Assembly (NCBI RefSeq): GCF_016586165.1 | Contig: NZ_BCPR01000029.1 | Coordinates: 1-55,773 of the forward strand | DNA: 55,773 bases | Direction of reading: 5' to 3' | Source of the DNA: Dyella sp. EPa41 | GTDB lineage: Bacteria; Pseudomonadota; Gammaproteobacteria; Xanthomonadales; Rhodanobacteraceae | Shown: positions 17,236-26,434 of the stretch, one piece after another | Layout of the letters: each line of letters starts with the position of its first letter | How positions within the stretch are numbered: the first letter of the stretch is position 1 | Notes under the pieces: generated by a model | Database searches by the model: none | Seen by the model: the letters and a program-made list of their open reading frames with translations, nothing else | Told to the model about the DNA's origin: nothing | Translations under genes and position numbers: made by a program

Positions 17236-19481
17236 ACAGCCAGCCGGATCGTCTCTACGCCCTGATGCCGGTGGTCTACCGCATGCGGGACGCGGACCAG
17301 GGTTATCCGTTGCGTGACTTCCTGCGCGTGCTCTCGGCGCAGGCGGACGTGCTGGAGCAGGACATCACGCGGCTCTATGACAACTGGTTCATCGAGACCT
17401 GCGACGACTGGGTCGTGCCGTACATCGGCGACCTGCTCGGGTACACGCTGTTGCCCGAAGCGGCCACCTTGTCCGCCGATGGCTGCGCGTCTGCCGGGCT
17501 GGGTCGCGTGCTTGCGCCGCGTGCCGACGTGGCCAACCTGATCGACGCGCGTCGCCGCAAGGGCACGCTGTCGTTGCTGGAAGATCTCGCGCGCGATGCG
17601 GCGGACTGGCCGGCCCGGGCGGTGGAGTTCTATCCGTTGCTGGGCTGGACGCAGCATCTCGATCACCAGCACGCCTGGCGGGGTGGTGCGGCCGACCTTC
17701 GACAACCCGGTCGGCTCGAATGCCTGGCGTGGGAGGACGGTGCATTCGATCGCCTGGCGCACAGCGTGGACATCCGCCGCATCGACAGCGCGCATCGCCG
17801 CGGACGTTTCGCCATCCCTAACGTGGGCCTGTTCGTGTTTCGCCTGCGCAGCTATCCCGTGACGTGCACGCCGGCTTATTGCGTGGAAGAGCAAGGCGCG
17901 CAGTGCTACAGCTTCAGCGTGCTCGGCCAGGACACGCCGTTGTTCCAGCGACCGGTCGCCGAAGCCGCGCCCACGCATATCGCACAGGAAGAAAACCTCC
18001 CGGTACCGTTGCGGCGTTATCGCTTCGCCGAGCGTGGCGCCGCCGCGGATTACGCGACGGTTTCGGCCAGCCTCTACGGCGAAGGCAAGAGCGTGCAGAT
18101 CTTTGCGCCCGACTGGCCGGCGAAAGGCCAGGGTTTGCCGGTGCCCATCGAGCTGCTGATGCCGGCCGACCTCGACGACTGGAAATACCAGGTGCCCCGC
18201 GGGCGCGTGGCCATCGATCCGGAGCGCGGCCGCCTGTTGTTTCCCGCGGGGCAGCGCCCCAAGCGTGGCGTGTGGGTGAACTACCAGTACGGCTTTGCGG
18301 CGGATATCGGCGGCGGCGAATACGCGCGGGTGACGCCGGAGCTGGAGAACGCGACGCGCTACACCGTGCACGCGGCCCGGCCCGACAGCGATCCGGCCAA
18401 GACCGCCTTGCCCGATCGTCATTTCGCCAGCATCGCGGCGGCATTGGAGGCATGGGCGAAGGCGAAAGCGGCCGCGCCCGCCTTGCGTGCGCTGATCATC
18501 GAACTCGCGGAAAGCGGCGTCTACGAGGGCGGCATCGATGTGCAGCTGGATCCCGGCGAAGCCATCCAGATCCGTGCGGCCGATCGCACGCGCCCGGTGC
18601 TTCGCCTGCTCGATGTGCGCGCCAGCCAGCCCGATGCGCTGTCCGTGGGTGGTGGACCGGGCAGCCGTTTCGTCATGGACGGCCTGCTCGTCTCGGGACG
18701 CGGCATCGAGGTGCACGGACCGCAGGATGACGGTGATGCCACGGCGTTGCCCGCCGAGGACCTGTGCGAACTGGTGATACGGCACTGCACGCTGGTGCCG
18801 GGATGGTCGCTGCAATGCGATTGCGATCCCAGGCGCCCGGGCGAGCCGAGCATCACCCTCGACGGCACGCGGGCGTCATTGCGCGTGGAATGCAGCATCC
18901 TCGGAGGCATCAGCGTGGTATCGCCGGCCAGGCGTGGCGAGCCGCCATCGATCACGCTGCGCGACAGCGTGCTGGACGCTACCGGACCGCAACGGCTGGC
19001 CATCGCGTCGCCGGACGAGGCGGTGGCCTATGCCAATGCCAGCTTCGTCCGCTGCACGGTGGTCGGCCAAGTGCAGGTGCATGGCGTGCCACTGGCCGAG
19101 AATTCGATATTCGCCAGCCCGCTGCGCGTGTTGCGCCGACAGGCGGGATGCGTGCGCTTCTGTTTCGTGCCGTCGGGATCGCGCACGCCCCAGCGCTTCC
19201 ACTGCCAGCCGGATCTTGCCGTGGCCGCCGTGGACAGTGCCGATGCGGCGCAGGTACGGCTGCGTGTCGTGCCGTTGTTCCGCAGTCGTCGCTACGGATC
19301 GCCGCACTACATGAGGTTGGCCGATGCCTGTTGCGAAGAGATTCGCGGCGGCGCCTCGGACGAGTCTTCGATGGGCGTGTACCACGACCTGTACGAGCCG
19401 CAGCGGCAGGCGAATCTCGCGTTGCGTCTCGAAGCATACGTGCCGGCGGGAGCTGCTCCCGGCATGTTCTTCGCGAGTTAG
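17232..19481 (+). CDS. gpI-like tail/baseplate protein with beta-helix-like C-terminal region
   Basis: 749 residues. The N-terminal ~230 residues are phage tail protein I-like (YALMPVVYRMRDADQGYPLRDFL ... DWVVPYIGDLLGY, in parts), the wedge partner of gpJ proteins. Residues ~400–700 show repeated short strands and turns with recurring I/V and small residues (EAIQIRAADRTRPVLRL, SRFVMDGLLVSGRGIEV, SITLDGTRASLRVECS), like a right-handed parallel beta-helix, a fold common in receptor-binding or glycan-cleaving tail proteins. That would make it a fusion of a wedge part and a surface-binding part; the beta-helix is inferred from pattern only. Ends in TAG overlapped by the RBS of the next gene. Confidence 0.75.
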   Translation: MNSQPDRLYALMPVVYRMRDADQGYPLRDFLRVLSAQADVLEQDITRLYDNWFIETCDDWVVPYIGDLLGYTLLPEAATLSADGCASAGLGRVLAPRADVANLIDARRRKGTLSLLEDLARDAADWPARAVEFYPLLGWTQHLDHQHAWRGGAADLRQPGRLECLAWEDGAFDRLAHSVDIRRIDSAHRRGRFAIPNVGLFVFRLRSYPVTCTPAYCVEEQGAQCYSFSVLGQDTPLFQRPVAEAAPTHIAQEENLPVPLRRYRFAERGAAADYATVSASLYGEGKSVQIFAPDWPAKGQGLPVPIELLMPADLDDWKYQVPRGRVAIDPERGRLLFPAGQRPKRGVWVNYQYGFAADIGGGEYARVTPELENATRYTVHAARPDSDPAKTALPDRHFASIAAALEAWAKAKAAAPALRALIIELAESGVYEGGIDVQLDPGEAIQIRAADRTRPVLRLLDVRASQPDALSVGGGPGSRFVMDGLLVSGRGIEVHGPQDDGDATALPAEDLCELVIRHCTLVPGWSLQCDCDPRRPGEPSITLDGTRASLRVECSILGGISVVSPARRGEPPSITLRDSVLDATGPQRLAIASPDEAVAYANASFVRCTVVGQVQVHGVPLAENSIFASPLRVLRRQAGCVRFCFVPSGSRTPQRFHCQPDLAVAAVDSADAAQVRLRVVPLFRSRRYGSPHYMRLADACCEEIRGGASDESSMGVYHDLYEPQRQANLALRLEAYVPAGAAPGMFFAS

Positions 19482-19491
19482 GAGATCGATC

Positions 19492-21072
19492 ATGAAAGGC
19501 GACTTTGCGCGTGTCACCTTCGACTCGACGCTGCACTACAGCCAGGTCTTCCAGCAGCAGGGGCGCGTCACGCTGGAGGCCGACTGGAACGAGCAGGTCA
19601 GCATCCAGCTGAACCTCCTGCGCGCGCTGGCCAGTGACCTGGTGGGTCCGTGCTGGGCCGCCGGCAGCGGCTTCCTGTTCACGGCCGCGCCCAGGTTGCC
19701 CGATGGGTCGCTGACGCCCGGGCATTTCTATGTCGACGGCATCCTCTGCATCAATGAAAGCGCCTGCACGTTCGGGACGCAGCCCAACCTGCCGACGCCC
19801 GACACGATCACCGGCAACGACGGTTCGTCGGGCCAGCCGGCGAGCTTTGCGTTGTGGCTCGACGTATGGGAGCGGCACCTGTGCGCGGTGGAAGCACCGG
19901 CCATCGCCGATACGGCGCTCAACGGCATCGACACGGCGTCACGTGCGCAGGTGATCTGGCAGGCGCGCATGCTTGACCTCGATCCCGAGCGATCGACGGC
20001 TTCGCTGGCCAATGTGCGCGCGGCGCTGGGATTGCGCAAAGACCTGGATGCGGCGACGCTCAAGCAGGACCTGGCCAATCTCGATGCCCTGGCGAATGCG
20101 TTGAACGGGCAGGGAGCGGCAAACACCACGCGCTGCGACGCGCTGCGCCAGCTGGTCGGCGTGCGCGCCACCTACGCGTGGCCGCGGATGCGCGCGCAGC
20201 TGGGCCCCGTCGACACCGACAGCGACCCGTGCGTGATCGCGGCCGATGCGCGTTACCGGGGTTGCGAAAACCAGCTGTACCGCGTCGAGATCCATCGCGG
20301 TGGACTGGCCAGCACGGATGCGGCGCCGACCACCACCAGCTTCAAGTGGTCGCGCGAGAACGGATCGGTGGTGTTTCCTGCAGCGAGCAACGTGATCGGC
20401 CAGGCGGACGACGGCAGCGCTATCATGACCGTCACGCTGGCAAGCCTGGGGCGCGACCAGCGATTGGGCCTGGCGACGGGCGACTGGGTCGAATTGGTGG
20501 ATGACGACTACACCCTGGCGCAGCTGGCTTATCCGCTGCTGCAGGTGAAGGCGGTCGACGTCATGCGACGCACCGTGCAACTGGCCTTGGCGGCGGGAGC
20601 GACGCCCTATCAGCTGAGCAACGACGCGCGAAAGCATCCTTTGCTGCGCCGCTGGGATCAGCATGACGGCGTGGCGGTGGGCGGCGACGTGGTGCTGGTG
20701 GAAGGTGAACCGGTCACGCTCGAGAATGGCATCCAGGTGCGCTTCGAGCCGGGAGGCCTGTATGCCACCGGTGACTACTGGCTGATTCCCGCGCGCGTTT
20801 CGGGGCAGGGCATGATCGAATGGCCGCAGGTGGCCGGCACGCCCGCACCGCTGCCATCGCGTGGCATGCATCATGCAGCGGTGCTGGGCACGTACACGGC
20901 GGCAGCGGGCTATGTGGAATGCTGCTGCCGCTTCGACTCGCTCTGCACGCTGCTTCGCAACAGCGCGACCCGCAAGCCGCTGGATACCGCGACGGGCGCC
21001 GTGGCGAAGAACGCCGCCGTCGCCAAGGCGACACCGGCGGTAAAGAAGACCACCCGGAAGAAGCACGGCTGA
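19492..21072 (+). CDS. DUF6519 domain protein, last gene of the eCIS operon
   Basis: 526 residues from ATG 19492, with AGGAG overlapping the previous stop. The opening (KGDFARVTFDSTLHYSQVFQQQGRVTLEADWNEQ, in parts) is the characteristic start of DUF6519 proteins, which sit at the end of eCIS baseplate operons. Later sections (TTSFKWSRENGSVVFP, WVELVDDDYTL) are beta-rich. The C-terminal 30 residues are Lys/Ala-rich (AKNAAVAKATPAVKKTTRKKHG) and basic. It may be a fibre, a baseplate-attached plug or an assembly factor; the family has no established function that I know of. Confidence 0.75.
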   Translation: MKGDFARVTFDSTLHYSQVFQQQGRVTLEADWNEQVSIQLNLLRALASDLVGPCWAAGSGFLFTAAPRLPDGSLTPGHFYVDGILCINESACTFGTQPNLPTPDTITGNDGSSGQPASFALWLDVWERHLCAVEAPAIADTALNGIDTASRAQVIWQARMLDLDPERSTASLANVRAALGLRKDLDAATLKQDLANLDALANALNGQGAANTTRCDALRQLVGVRATYAWPRMRAQLGPVDTDSDPCVIAADARYRGCENQLYRVEIHRGGLASTDAAPTTTSFKWSRENGSVVFPAASNVIGQADDGSAIMTVTLASLGRDQRLGLATGDWVELVDDDYTLAQLAYPLLQVKAVDVMRRTVQLALAAGATPYQLSNDARKHPLLRRWDQHDGVAVGGDVVLVEGEPVTLENGIQVRFEPGGLYATGDYWLIPARVSGQGMIEWPQVAGTPAPLPSRGMHHAAVLGTYTAAAGYVECCCRFDSLCTLLRNSATRKPLDTATGAVAKNAAVAKATPAVKKTTRKKHG

Positions 21073-21154
21073 CGTTCGGCTCAGCGTGAGACTACGTGAC
21101 GTCCTGCCACAGGCCTGGCTCGCTGTCAGGCACGGGCCGGACGTGAGAAGATGT

Positions 21155-21170
21155 CTTGAGCCTACTCAAG
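21155..21170. promoter_or_regulatory. inverted repeat upstream of DUF2946 gene
   Basis: CTTGAG–CCTA–CTCAAG, perfect 6-base arms with a 4-base spacer, about 20 bases upstream of the chosen GTG start. The spacing would suit an operator, for example for a metal-responsive regulator of the following two genes. The regulator is unknown and the arms are short. Confidence 0.3.
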
Positions 21171-21191
21171 GCTTGTTCGGTCGGGGACGCG

Positions 21192-21560
21192 GTGATTCGT
21201 AGAAGGACGGCACATCGATGGGTCGCATGGCTGGCAATCGCCGCCGTGTGGCTGCTGGTGGCTGCACCTACGGTATCCCGTTCGCTGGCTGCCACCGGCG
21301 CCTGGCCGGAGCTTGGTGCCTGGTGCACGGGGCATGGGCTCGAGCAGCACCACCCTGGGGCCCCGGATGCACCGGTACTGCATACCGATGAATGCGGATA
21401 CTGCGCGCTGCTCGGTCATAGCCCGGCGCTGACGGGACTTGCCACGGCCGCGCCGGCGGCCGCCATGCTGCCGGCCATCGCACCGATCCATGAAGCCGCC
21501 TGGCATGGGCATCCGCTGCCGCTGCTGAGCGCGAGTCCCCGCGGGCCGCCCCAGGCCTGA
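21192..21560 (+). CDS. DUF2946 family protein
   Basis: 122 residues from GTG 21192. A TTG at 21156 in frame was rejected because it lies inside an inverted repeat and family members start with a short basic RRR-type head as here. One hydrophobic segment (WVAWLAIAAVWLLVAAP, residues ~10–27) acts as a signal or anchor. A His/Cys cluster follows (HTDECGYC and GHSP), the pattern by which DUF2946 proteins are recognised. They are often encoded next to TonB receptors, some copper-linked, and one follows here 182 bases downstream. A periplasmic metal-binding role is likely but not proven. Confidence 0.7.
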   Translation: MIRRRTAHRWVAWLAIAAVWLLVAAPTVSRSLAATGAWPELGAWCTGHGLEQHHPGAPDAPVLHTDECGYCALLGHSPALTGLATAAPAAAMLPAIAPIHEAAWHGHPLPLLSASPRGPPQA

Positions 21561-21742
21561 CTGCCTGTCGCCAACGCGGGATGACGCGCCCAGTGCGCAA
21601 GGTCGGTCCCGCATCGGAAGGCCGTTCGTGAACGATGGCAGGCGCCGCGCAAGCAGCGCGCCGCTTGCTGCCGTGCGTCCATGACGGCTTGCAGTCATCC
21701 CGGCCACGCGAGGCGAGGCCGGTGAACCAAGGATGTCCTGTC

Positions 21743-24034
21743 ATGCGTTCCTCTTTTTTGCGCAGTGCGCTGCTCGGCTTGCCGCTGAGCGTGCTCGCGT
21801 CCTCCATGGCGCTGGCCCAGGGTGGGCCCGGCGCAGACACTCCCGACGCGGTCGACGGCCAGGTGACTAGCCTGGGTGCGGTCCGGGTGACCGCCGACAT
21901 GCCGACGCTTGCCGCTCCCGGCTTCCCGGCGAGCCTGGTCACGGTGCCGATCGAACGGGTGGAAGCCACCATCAACGCCGTCGACGTGGAAGATGCGGCC
22001 AAGTACCTGCCCAGCATCTTCATCCGCAAGCGCAACTACGGCGATACGCAGCCGGTGCTGGCGACGCGCACCTGGGGCGTGAATTCCAGCGCCCGCACGC
22101 TGGTCTATGTCGACGACATCCCGATCTCGGCACTGGTCGCCAACAACACCACCATCGGCGCGCCGCGCTGGGGCATGACGTCACCCGATGCCATCGATCA
22201 TATCGACATGCTGTACGGGCCTTTTTCGGCGGCGTACGCGGGCAACTCGATGGGCGGCGTGATGCGCATCGTCACCCGCATGCCGGAAAAGACCGAGGTC
22301 ACCGTAAAACAGACCGAGGCGGTGCAGTCGTTCGATCTCTACGGCACGCACGGCAACTACAGCACCAGCCAGACCACGCTCACCGCGGGCGGCCGCCAAG
22401 GCGATCTCGGCTGGTTCTTCGGAGCCAATGCCGCCAACAGCTTCAGCCAGCCGCTGTCCCTCATCACGGGACCTTCCACGCCGGCGGGCACCAGCGGCAC
22501 CATCCCCGCGCTGAACAAGCAGGGGCAGGCGGCGAACGTGTACGGCGCGGGCGGGCTGCTGCACACGCGCATGCTCGATCTCAACGGCAAGCTCATCTAC
22601 GACATCACCCCGCAGTGGCGCGCGACCTACCTGGTCGGCTACTGGAGCCATCATGGCCAGTCGGACGTGGACAGCTATCTGGCCAATGCGGCGGGCGAAA
22701 CGACCCACGGCAGGATGGCCGGCTTCGCGAGCAACACCTATCACCTGAGCGCGCATCACCTGATGCAGGCGCTGTCGTTCAAGTCCGACACCAGGGGTAG
22801 CTACGACGGCTCGTTCGTCATCACCCACTACGACTTCCTGAAGGACAACCAGTGGTCGCCGGCCGGCGTCACCGCCGGCACGGATGTCACCGGCAACGGC
22901 AGGCTGGCAAGCTATGGCGGCACGCAATGGACGACGGTCGACGCCACCGGCTTCTGGCGCCCGCAGGGTTACGGCGGCGCGCATGAGGTATCCGTGGGTG
23001 TGCACGGCGATCGCTACGAGCTCAACAACCCGACCAGCAATCTTGCCGACTGGCAGGATCCTTCCAGCACCACCACGCTGTACTCGGCGGGTCGAGGCAA
23101 GACCCGGACCGAGGCGCTCTGGATACAGGATGCATGGCAGCTTTCTCCCTCGTGGCTGCTGACGCTCGGCGGGCGCTACGAATGGTGGAAGGCCAGCGAC
23201 GGCTACAACGACAGCGGCAAGACCGCCGTGAACCAGCCGGTGGAGAAGGCCGACGCGTTCTCGCCGAAGGCCACCCTGCAATGGAGCGTGAACCCGGGGT
23301 GGCGCGTGACGGGTTCGCTGGCCAGGGCGGTGCGTTTTCCAACCGTGGGCGAGCTGTATCAATTGGTATCCACGGGGTCGACCTACAGCGTGCCCAACCC
23401 CGACCTGAAGCCGGAAACCATGCGCAGCGGCGAGCTCGCGATCGAGCATGGCATCGACCAGGGCCTGCTGCGGCTGTCGCTGTTCCAGGAGAACACGCGG
23501 AAGGCGTTGATCTCGCAGACATCGACGCTGCCGAACGTGGCCGTGCCGGTGACCTACGTGATGAACGTGGGCGAGCTGCGCAATCGTGGCGTGGAGCTGG
23601 TGGCGCAGAAGGACAACGTGCTTGTGCGCGGGCTGGATCTGTCCGGCAGCATCACCTTCGTCGACTCCACCATCCTGTCCAACGACAGCTTCGTCAGCAG
23701 CGCGGGCACGACCTCGCAGGGCAAGCACGCACCGTACGTGCCGCGTTGGCGCACCACGGTGGTGGCAACCTACCGGCCCGATGAGGCCTGGGCGTTCACC
23801 CTGGCCGGGCGCTACAGCGGCAAGCAGTACTCCACGCTCGACAACACGGACAACACCTCGCACGTGTTCGGTGCGTTCGACAGTTTCCGGGTATTCGACC
23901 TGCGTGCGCACTACCAGGTCAACGGCCATCTGGCGGCTTCGTTCGGCGTGGACAACTTCACCAACGAGAAATACTTCCTGTACCACCCGTTTCCGCAGCG
24001 GACGTATGTGGCCGATCTGAAGTTGAGTCTTTGA
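21743..24034 (+). CDS. TonB-dependent outer membrane receptor
   Basis: 763 residues from ATG 21743, giving a signal peptide (RSSFLRSALLGLPLSVLAS ... ALAQ, cleavage near residue 27). The plug follows (SLVTVPIERVEATINAVDVEDAAKYLPSIFIRKRNYGD ... IDMLYGPFSAAYAGNSMGGVMRI, in parts), then a long beta-barrel ending in YVADLKLSL. No FecA-type signalling extension. The substrate cannot be read from sequence. The upstream DUF2946 gene and the receptor's general resemblance to copper-linked receptors of the OprC/NosA kind suggest copper, at low certainty. A strong hairpin at 24047–24081 ends the transcript. Confidence 0.85.
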   Translation: MRSSFLRSALLGLPLSVLASSMALAQGGPGADTPDAVDGQVTSLGAVRVTADMPTLAAPGFPASLVTVPIERVEATINAVDVEDAAKYLPSIFIRKRNYGDTQPVLATRTWGVNSSARTLVYVDDIPISALVANNTTIGAPRWGMTSPDAIDHIDMLYGPFSAAYAGNSMGGVMRIVTRMPEKTEVTVKQTEAVQSFDLYGTHGNYSTSQTTLTAGGRQGDLGWFFGANAANSFSQPLSLITGPSTPAGTSGTIPALNKQGQAANVYGAGGLLHTRMLDLNGKLIYDITPQWRATYLVGYWSHHGQSDVDSYLANAAGETTHGRMAGFASNTYHLSAHHLMQALSFKSDTRGSYDGSFVITHYDFLKDNQWSPAGVTAGTDVTGNGRLASYGGTQWTTVDATGFWRPQGYGGAHEVSVGVHGDRYELNNPTSNLADWQDPSSTTTLYSAGRGKTRTEALWIQDAWQLSPSWLLTLGGRYEWWKASDGYNDSGKTAVNQPVEKADAFSPKATLQWSVNPGWRVTGSLARAVRFPTVGELYQLVSTGSTYSVPNPDLKPETMRSGELAIEHGIDQGLLRLSLFQENTRKALISQTSTLPNVAVPVTYVMNVGELRNRGVELVAQKDNVLVRGLDLSGSITFVDSTILSNDSFVSSAGTTSQGKHAPYVPRWRTTVVATYRPDEAWAFTLAGRYSGKQYSTLDNTDNTSHVFGAFDSFRVFDLRAHYQVNGHLAASFGVDNFTNEKYFLYHPFPQRTYVADLKLSL

Positions 24035-24046
24035 GCTGCATGCCTG

Positions 24047-24081
24047 CCCGGTGCGTGGCCGCGTGGTGGCCACGCACCGGG
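24047..24081. terminator. perfect 14-bp hairpin between convergent genes
   Basis: CCCGGTGCGTGGCC, loop GCGTGGT, GGCCACGCACCGGG: 14 uninterrupted pairs. It begins 12 bases after the TonB receptor stop and ends 28 bases before the stop of the convergent metallo-hydrolase gene. There is no T-run on either side, so it is a non-canonical or bidirectional terminator, or an mRNA 3'-end stabiliser. Confidence 0.7.
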
Positions 24082-24109
24082 CGTGCCCTCGCATCGGCGC
24101 GGCCGGGTG

Positions 24110-25513
24110 TCAGTCGAGCAGGATGGGCTCGTGTTTGCCGGGCAGGCGTACCGGGAAGCCCTTTCCGGCGAGGCAGGTTTCCAATGCCTGCATGCCGCGC
24201 TCGTATTCGCCATGGACGAGGAATACGCCGCGGCGAGGGTGCTGGCCCAGCCACCCCACCAGCTCGTCACGGCCGGCGTGTGCGGAAAACCCGTTGATGG
24301 TCCAGATCTTCGCGTTGACGGCAATGTCCTCGCCGAAGATCTGCACGCGCCGCGCGCCGTTGACGATGCGCCGCGCGAGCGTTCCTTCCGCGGCGTAGCC
24401 GACGAAGACGATGCTGCTCTTTTCACGCCACAGGTTGTGGCGCAGGTGGTGGCGGATGCGTCCGCCATTGCACATGCCGGAGCCGGCCATGATGATCGCG
24501 CCGCCTTCGATGCGATTGATCGCCATTGAGTCGGTGCTGTCATGCGAGAAACGAAGATTCGGCATCGCAAACGGATCTTCGCTGCGCAGCACGGTCATGA
24601 ACTCGTCGTCGAAGCACTCCGGATGGCGGCGGAAGATTTCCGTGGCGGAGATCGCCATCGGCGAATCCAGGAAGACGGGTGCGCGCGGTGGAATGCGTTG
24701 CCGGCGCATGCCCTGGTGCAGGTAGTACAGCACCTCCTGCGCACGTTCCAGCGCGAAGGTGGGGATGACGACGTTGCCGCCACGAGTCAGCGTGGAATTC
24801 ACCGCTTCGTAGAGTTCGTCCACGGAGTCGGGCAGGGCGCGGTGATCGCGGTCACCGTAGGTGCTTTCCATCACCACGAAATCGGCGGGCGGGGCCGGTA
24901 CGGGGTCGCGCAGGATGGGACGGCCGGGGCTGCCCAGGTCGCCGGAAAACAGGATGCTGCGCGTCTGGCCGCCGTTCTCGAGGTTCAAGAGGATGCTGGC
25001 CGAACCAAGGATGTGGCCGGCATCAAGGAACGTGGCCTGGACGCCTGCTGCGACCGTAACGGTTTCGCCATAGCCCACCGGATCCGAAAAGCGCTCGAGC
25101 GCGTTGAAGGCGTCGTCCAGCGTGAAGAGTGGCGGTTGGACAGGTTCATCGCGCCGCCGACTGCTGCGTTCGGCCCGCGCGGCATCCTCTTCCTGCAGGC
25201 GTGCGGCGTCCAGTAGGACGATACGCGCCAGGTCGCGGGTGGCGGAAGTGGCAAGGATGCGGCCGCGGAATCCTTCGCGTACCAGGCGGGGAATGCGCCC
25301 GGCATGGTCCAGGTGCGCATGGGTGAGCAGCAAGGCATCGATCTGGCGGGGATCGAAACCGAAGGGGGCGGCGTTCGCCTGCTCCTCTTCGCGGGAGCCC
25401 TGGAACATGCCGCAGTCGATCAATACCTGGACGTCACCGCAACGCACCAGGTGGCACGAGCCCGTGACCTGTTTGGCGGCGCCGTGGCAGCTGTAGAACA
25501 TGGCCGGATGCAT
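24110..25513 (-). CDS. beta-CASP metallo-beta-lactamase-fold hydrolase (RNase-like)
   Basis: 467 residues; the start at 25513 has AGGAAC eight bases upstream. The metal site THAHLDHAG lies at residues 64–71 (H65, H67, D69, H70). Further family marks are FLDAGHILGSAS, LFSGDLG, the beta-CASP segment (VIPTFALERAQEVLYYL, FLDSPMA), SGMCNGGRI and the C-terminal FSAHAGRDELVGWL ... FLVHGE (RMMBL domain). These are features of ribonucleases related to CPSF73 and archaeal/bacterial RNA-processing nucleases. Cytoplasmic, two zinc ions expected. It follows the stress-protein group on the same strand with a 72-base gap. RNA as substrate is by family, not demonstrated. Confidence 0.88.
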   Translation of the reverse strand: MHPAMFYSCHGAAKQVTGSCHLVRCGDVQVLIDCGMFQGSREEEQANAAPFGFDPRQIDALLLTHAHLDHAGRIPRLVREGFRGRILATSATRDLARIVLLDAARLQEEDAARAERSSRRRDEPVQPPLFTLDDAFNALERFSDPVGYGETVTVAAGVQATFLDAGHILGSASILLNLENGGQTRSILFSGDLGSPGRPILRDPVPAPPADFVVMESTYGDRDHRALPDSVDELYEAVNSTLTRGGNVVIPTFALERAQEVLYYLHQGMRRQRIPPRAPVFLDSPMAISATEIFRRHPECFDDEFMTVLRSEDPFAMPNLRFSHDSTDSMAINRIEGGAIIMAGSGMCNGGRIRHHLRHNLWREKSSIVFVGYAAEGTLARRIVNGARRVQIFGEDIAVNAKIWTINGFSAHAGRDELVGWLGQHPRRGVFLVHGEYERGMQALETCLAGKGFPVRLPGKHEPILLD

Positions 25514-25585
25514 GCGTCGTGTTCCTGGTGGAATAGGGATGGCGCGGGTTGTTCATCGGTGCTTGACGCCGCCGCATGTTGCCGG

Positions 25586-26434
25586 TCAATGCTGCATCAG
25601 GATCGGTACGTTGACGTGCTGCAGGATATGCCTCGTGGCGCCCCCGAGCACTCGCTCGCGCACGCGCGAATGGCCATACGCGCCCATGACCAGCAGGTCC
25701 GACCTGGCCCCTTCGATTTCCCGCAGCAATGCGGCACCGGCTTCGGCGGACGTGGCATGCACGCGCCGCACGCGTGTCTTGATGTCGTGGTTGGCAAGGT
25801 AGCTGGCGGGATCGAAGCGAGGCGCGCGTTGCTGGTCGTCGTCATACGCAGGCGCTTCGCCATCGAGCAGCAGCACCTCGTTCGCGTTGCGCGCGAACGG
25901 CAGGGCGGCATGGATGGCACGAACCGATTCGATGCTGCCGTTCCATGCCAGCGCCACGCGCTCGGCTCGCACCGGGCCATGCCAGGACGGAGGAAGCAGC
26001 AGGCAAGGCGTGCGGCAGGTGAGCAGGGCTTCGCCGAGCACGTCGAAGGCGATGGTTTCGTCGACCATGTCGCGCTCGATCACGATCAGGTCGTGCCAGG
26101 CCCCGAGTTGTCGTGTCGTCTGCGCGATGCCGGCACGGGTCACCATCCACGAGGCGCGGTGCACGCCCGATTCCCTCGCCATGGTGACGAACGCCACGCG
26201 GTCTTCGGGCTGCTCGTGCGGCGGGTCGATCAACAACGCCAACACCGACGGATCCGGCTCCCCGCCATGCAGCATGCGCAGGCCGGGATCGATATAGCAG
26301 CCTGTCAGCCGGGCATCGAAGGCGGCGGCGAGTGACGCGCCGGCGATGGCGGCGGGGCTCCATGGGGACGTGGCGGTCACCAGGGCCAGCACGTCCGTTG
26401 GTGCGCCGAGGGGTGGGGTGGAAGGCATGTTCAT
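25586..26434 (-). CDS. universal stress protein, two-domain
   Basis: 282 residues. The start ATG 26434 overlaps the stop of the upstream acetyltransferase gene (ATGA), giving translational coupling. The first Usp domain (residues ~1–145) is degenerate; the second carries the usual VALAWNGSIESVRAIHAALPF opening and ends in DLLVMGAYGHSRVRERVLGGATRHIL, a GxxGx9GxT-type ATP-binding loop (G-AYG ... GGAT, slightly altered). The tandem form is typical of proteobacterial Usp proteins acting in stress survival and stasis. Cytoplasmic. Confidence 0.85.
   Translation of the reverse strand: MNMPSTPPLGAPTDVLALVTATSPWSPAAIAGASLAAAFDARLTGCYIDPGLRMLHGGEPDPSVLALLIDPPHEQPEDRVAFVTMARESGVHRASWMVTRAGIAQTTRQLGAWHDLIVIERDMVDETIAFDVLGEALLTCRTPCLLLPPSWHGPVRAERVALAWNGSIESVRAIHAALPFARNANEVLLLDGEAPAYDDDQQRAPRFDPASYLANHDIKTRVRRVHATSAEAGAALLREIEGARSDLLVMGAYGHSRVRERVLGGATRHILQHVNVPILMQH

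Noticed and set aside
1-21072. Prophage or type VI secretion as explanation for the tail-like genes
   Set aside because: No integrase, terminase, capsid, holin or lysis genes and no TssJLM membrane complex or ClpV; DUF4255, DUF4157 and the eCIS-type ATPase point to an extracellular injection system.
21561-21742. Possible cobalamin riboswitch upstream of the TonB receptor
   Set aside because: A GCGGGA/TCCCGC stem is present but the conserved B12 box and core motifs are not.
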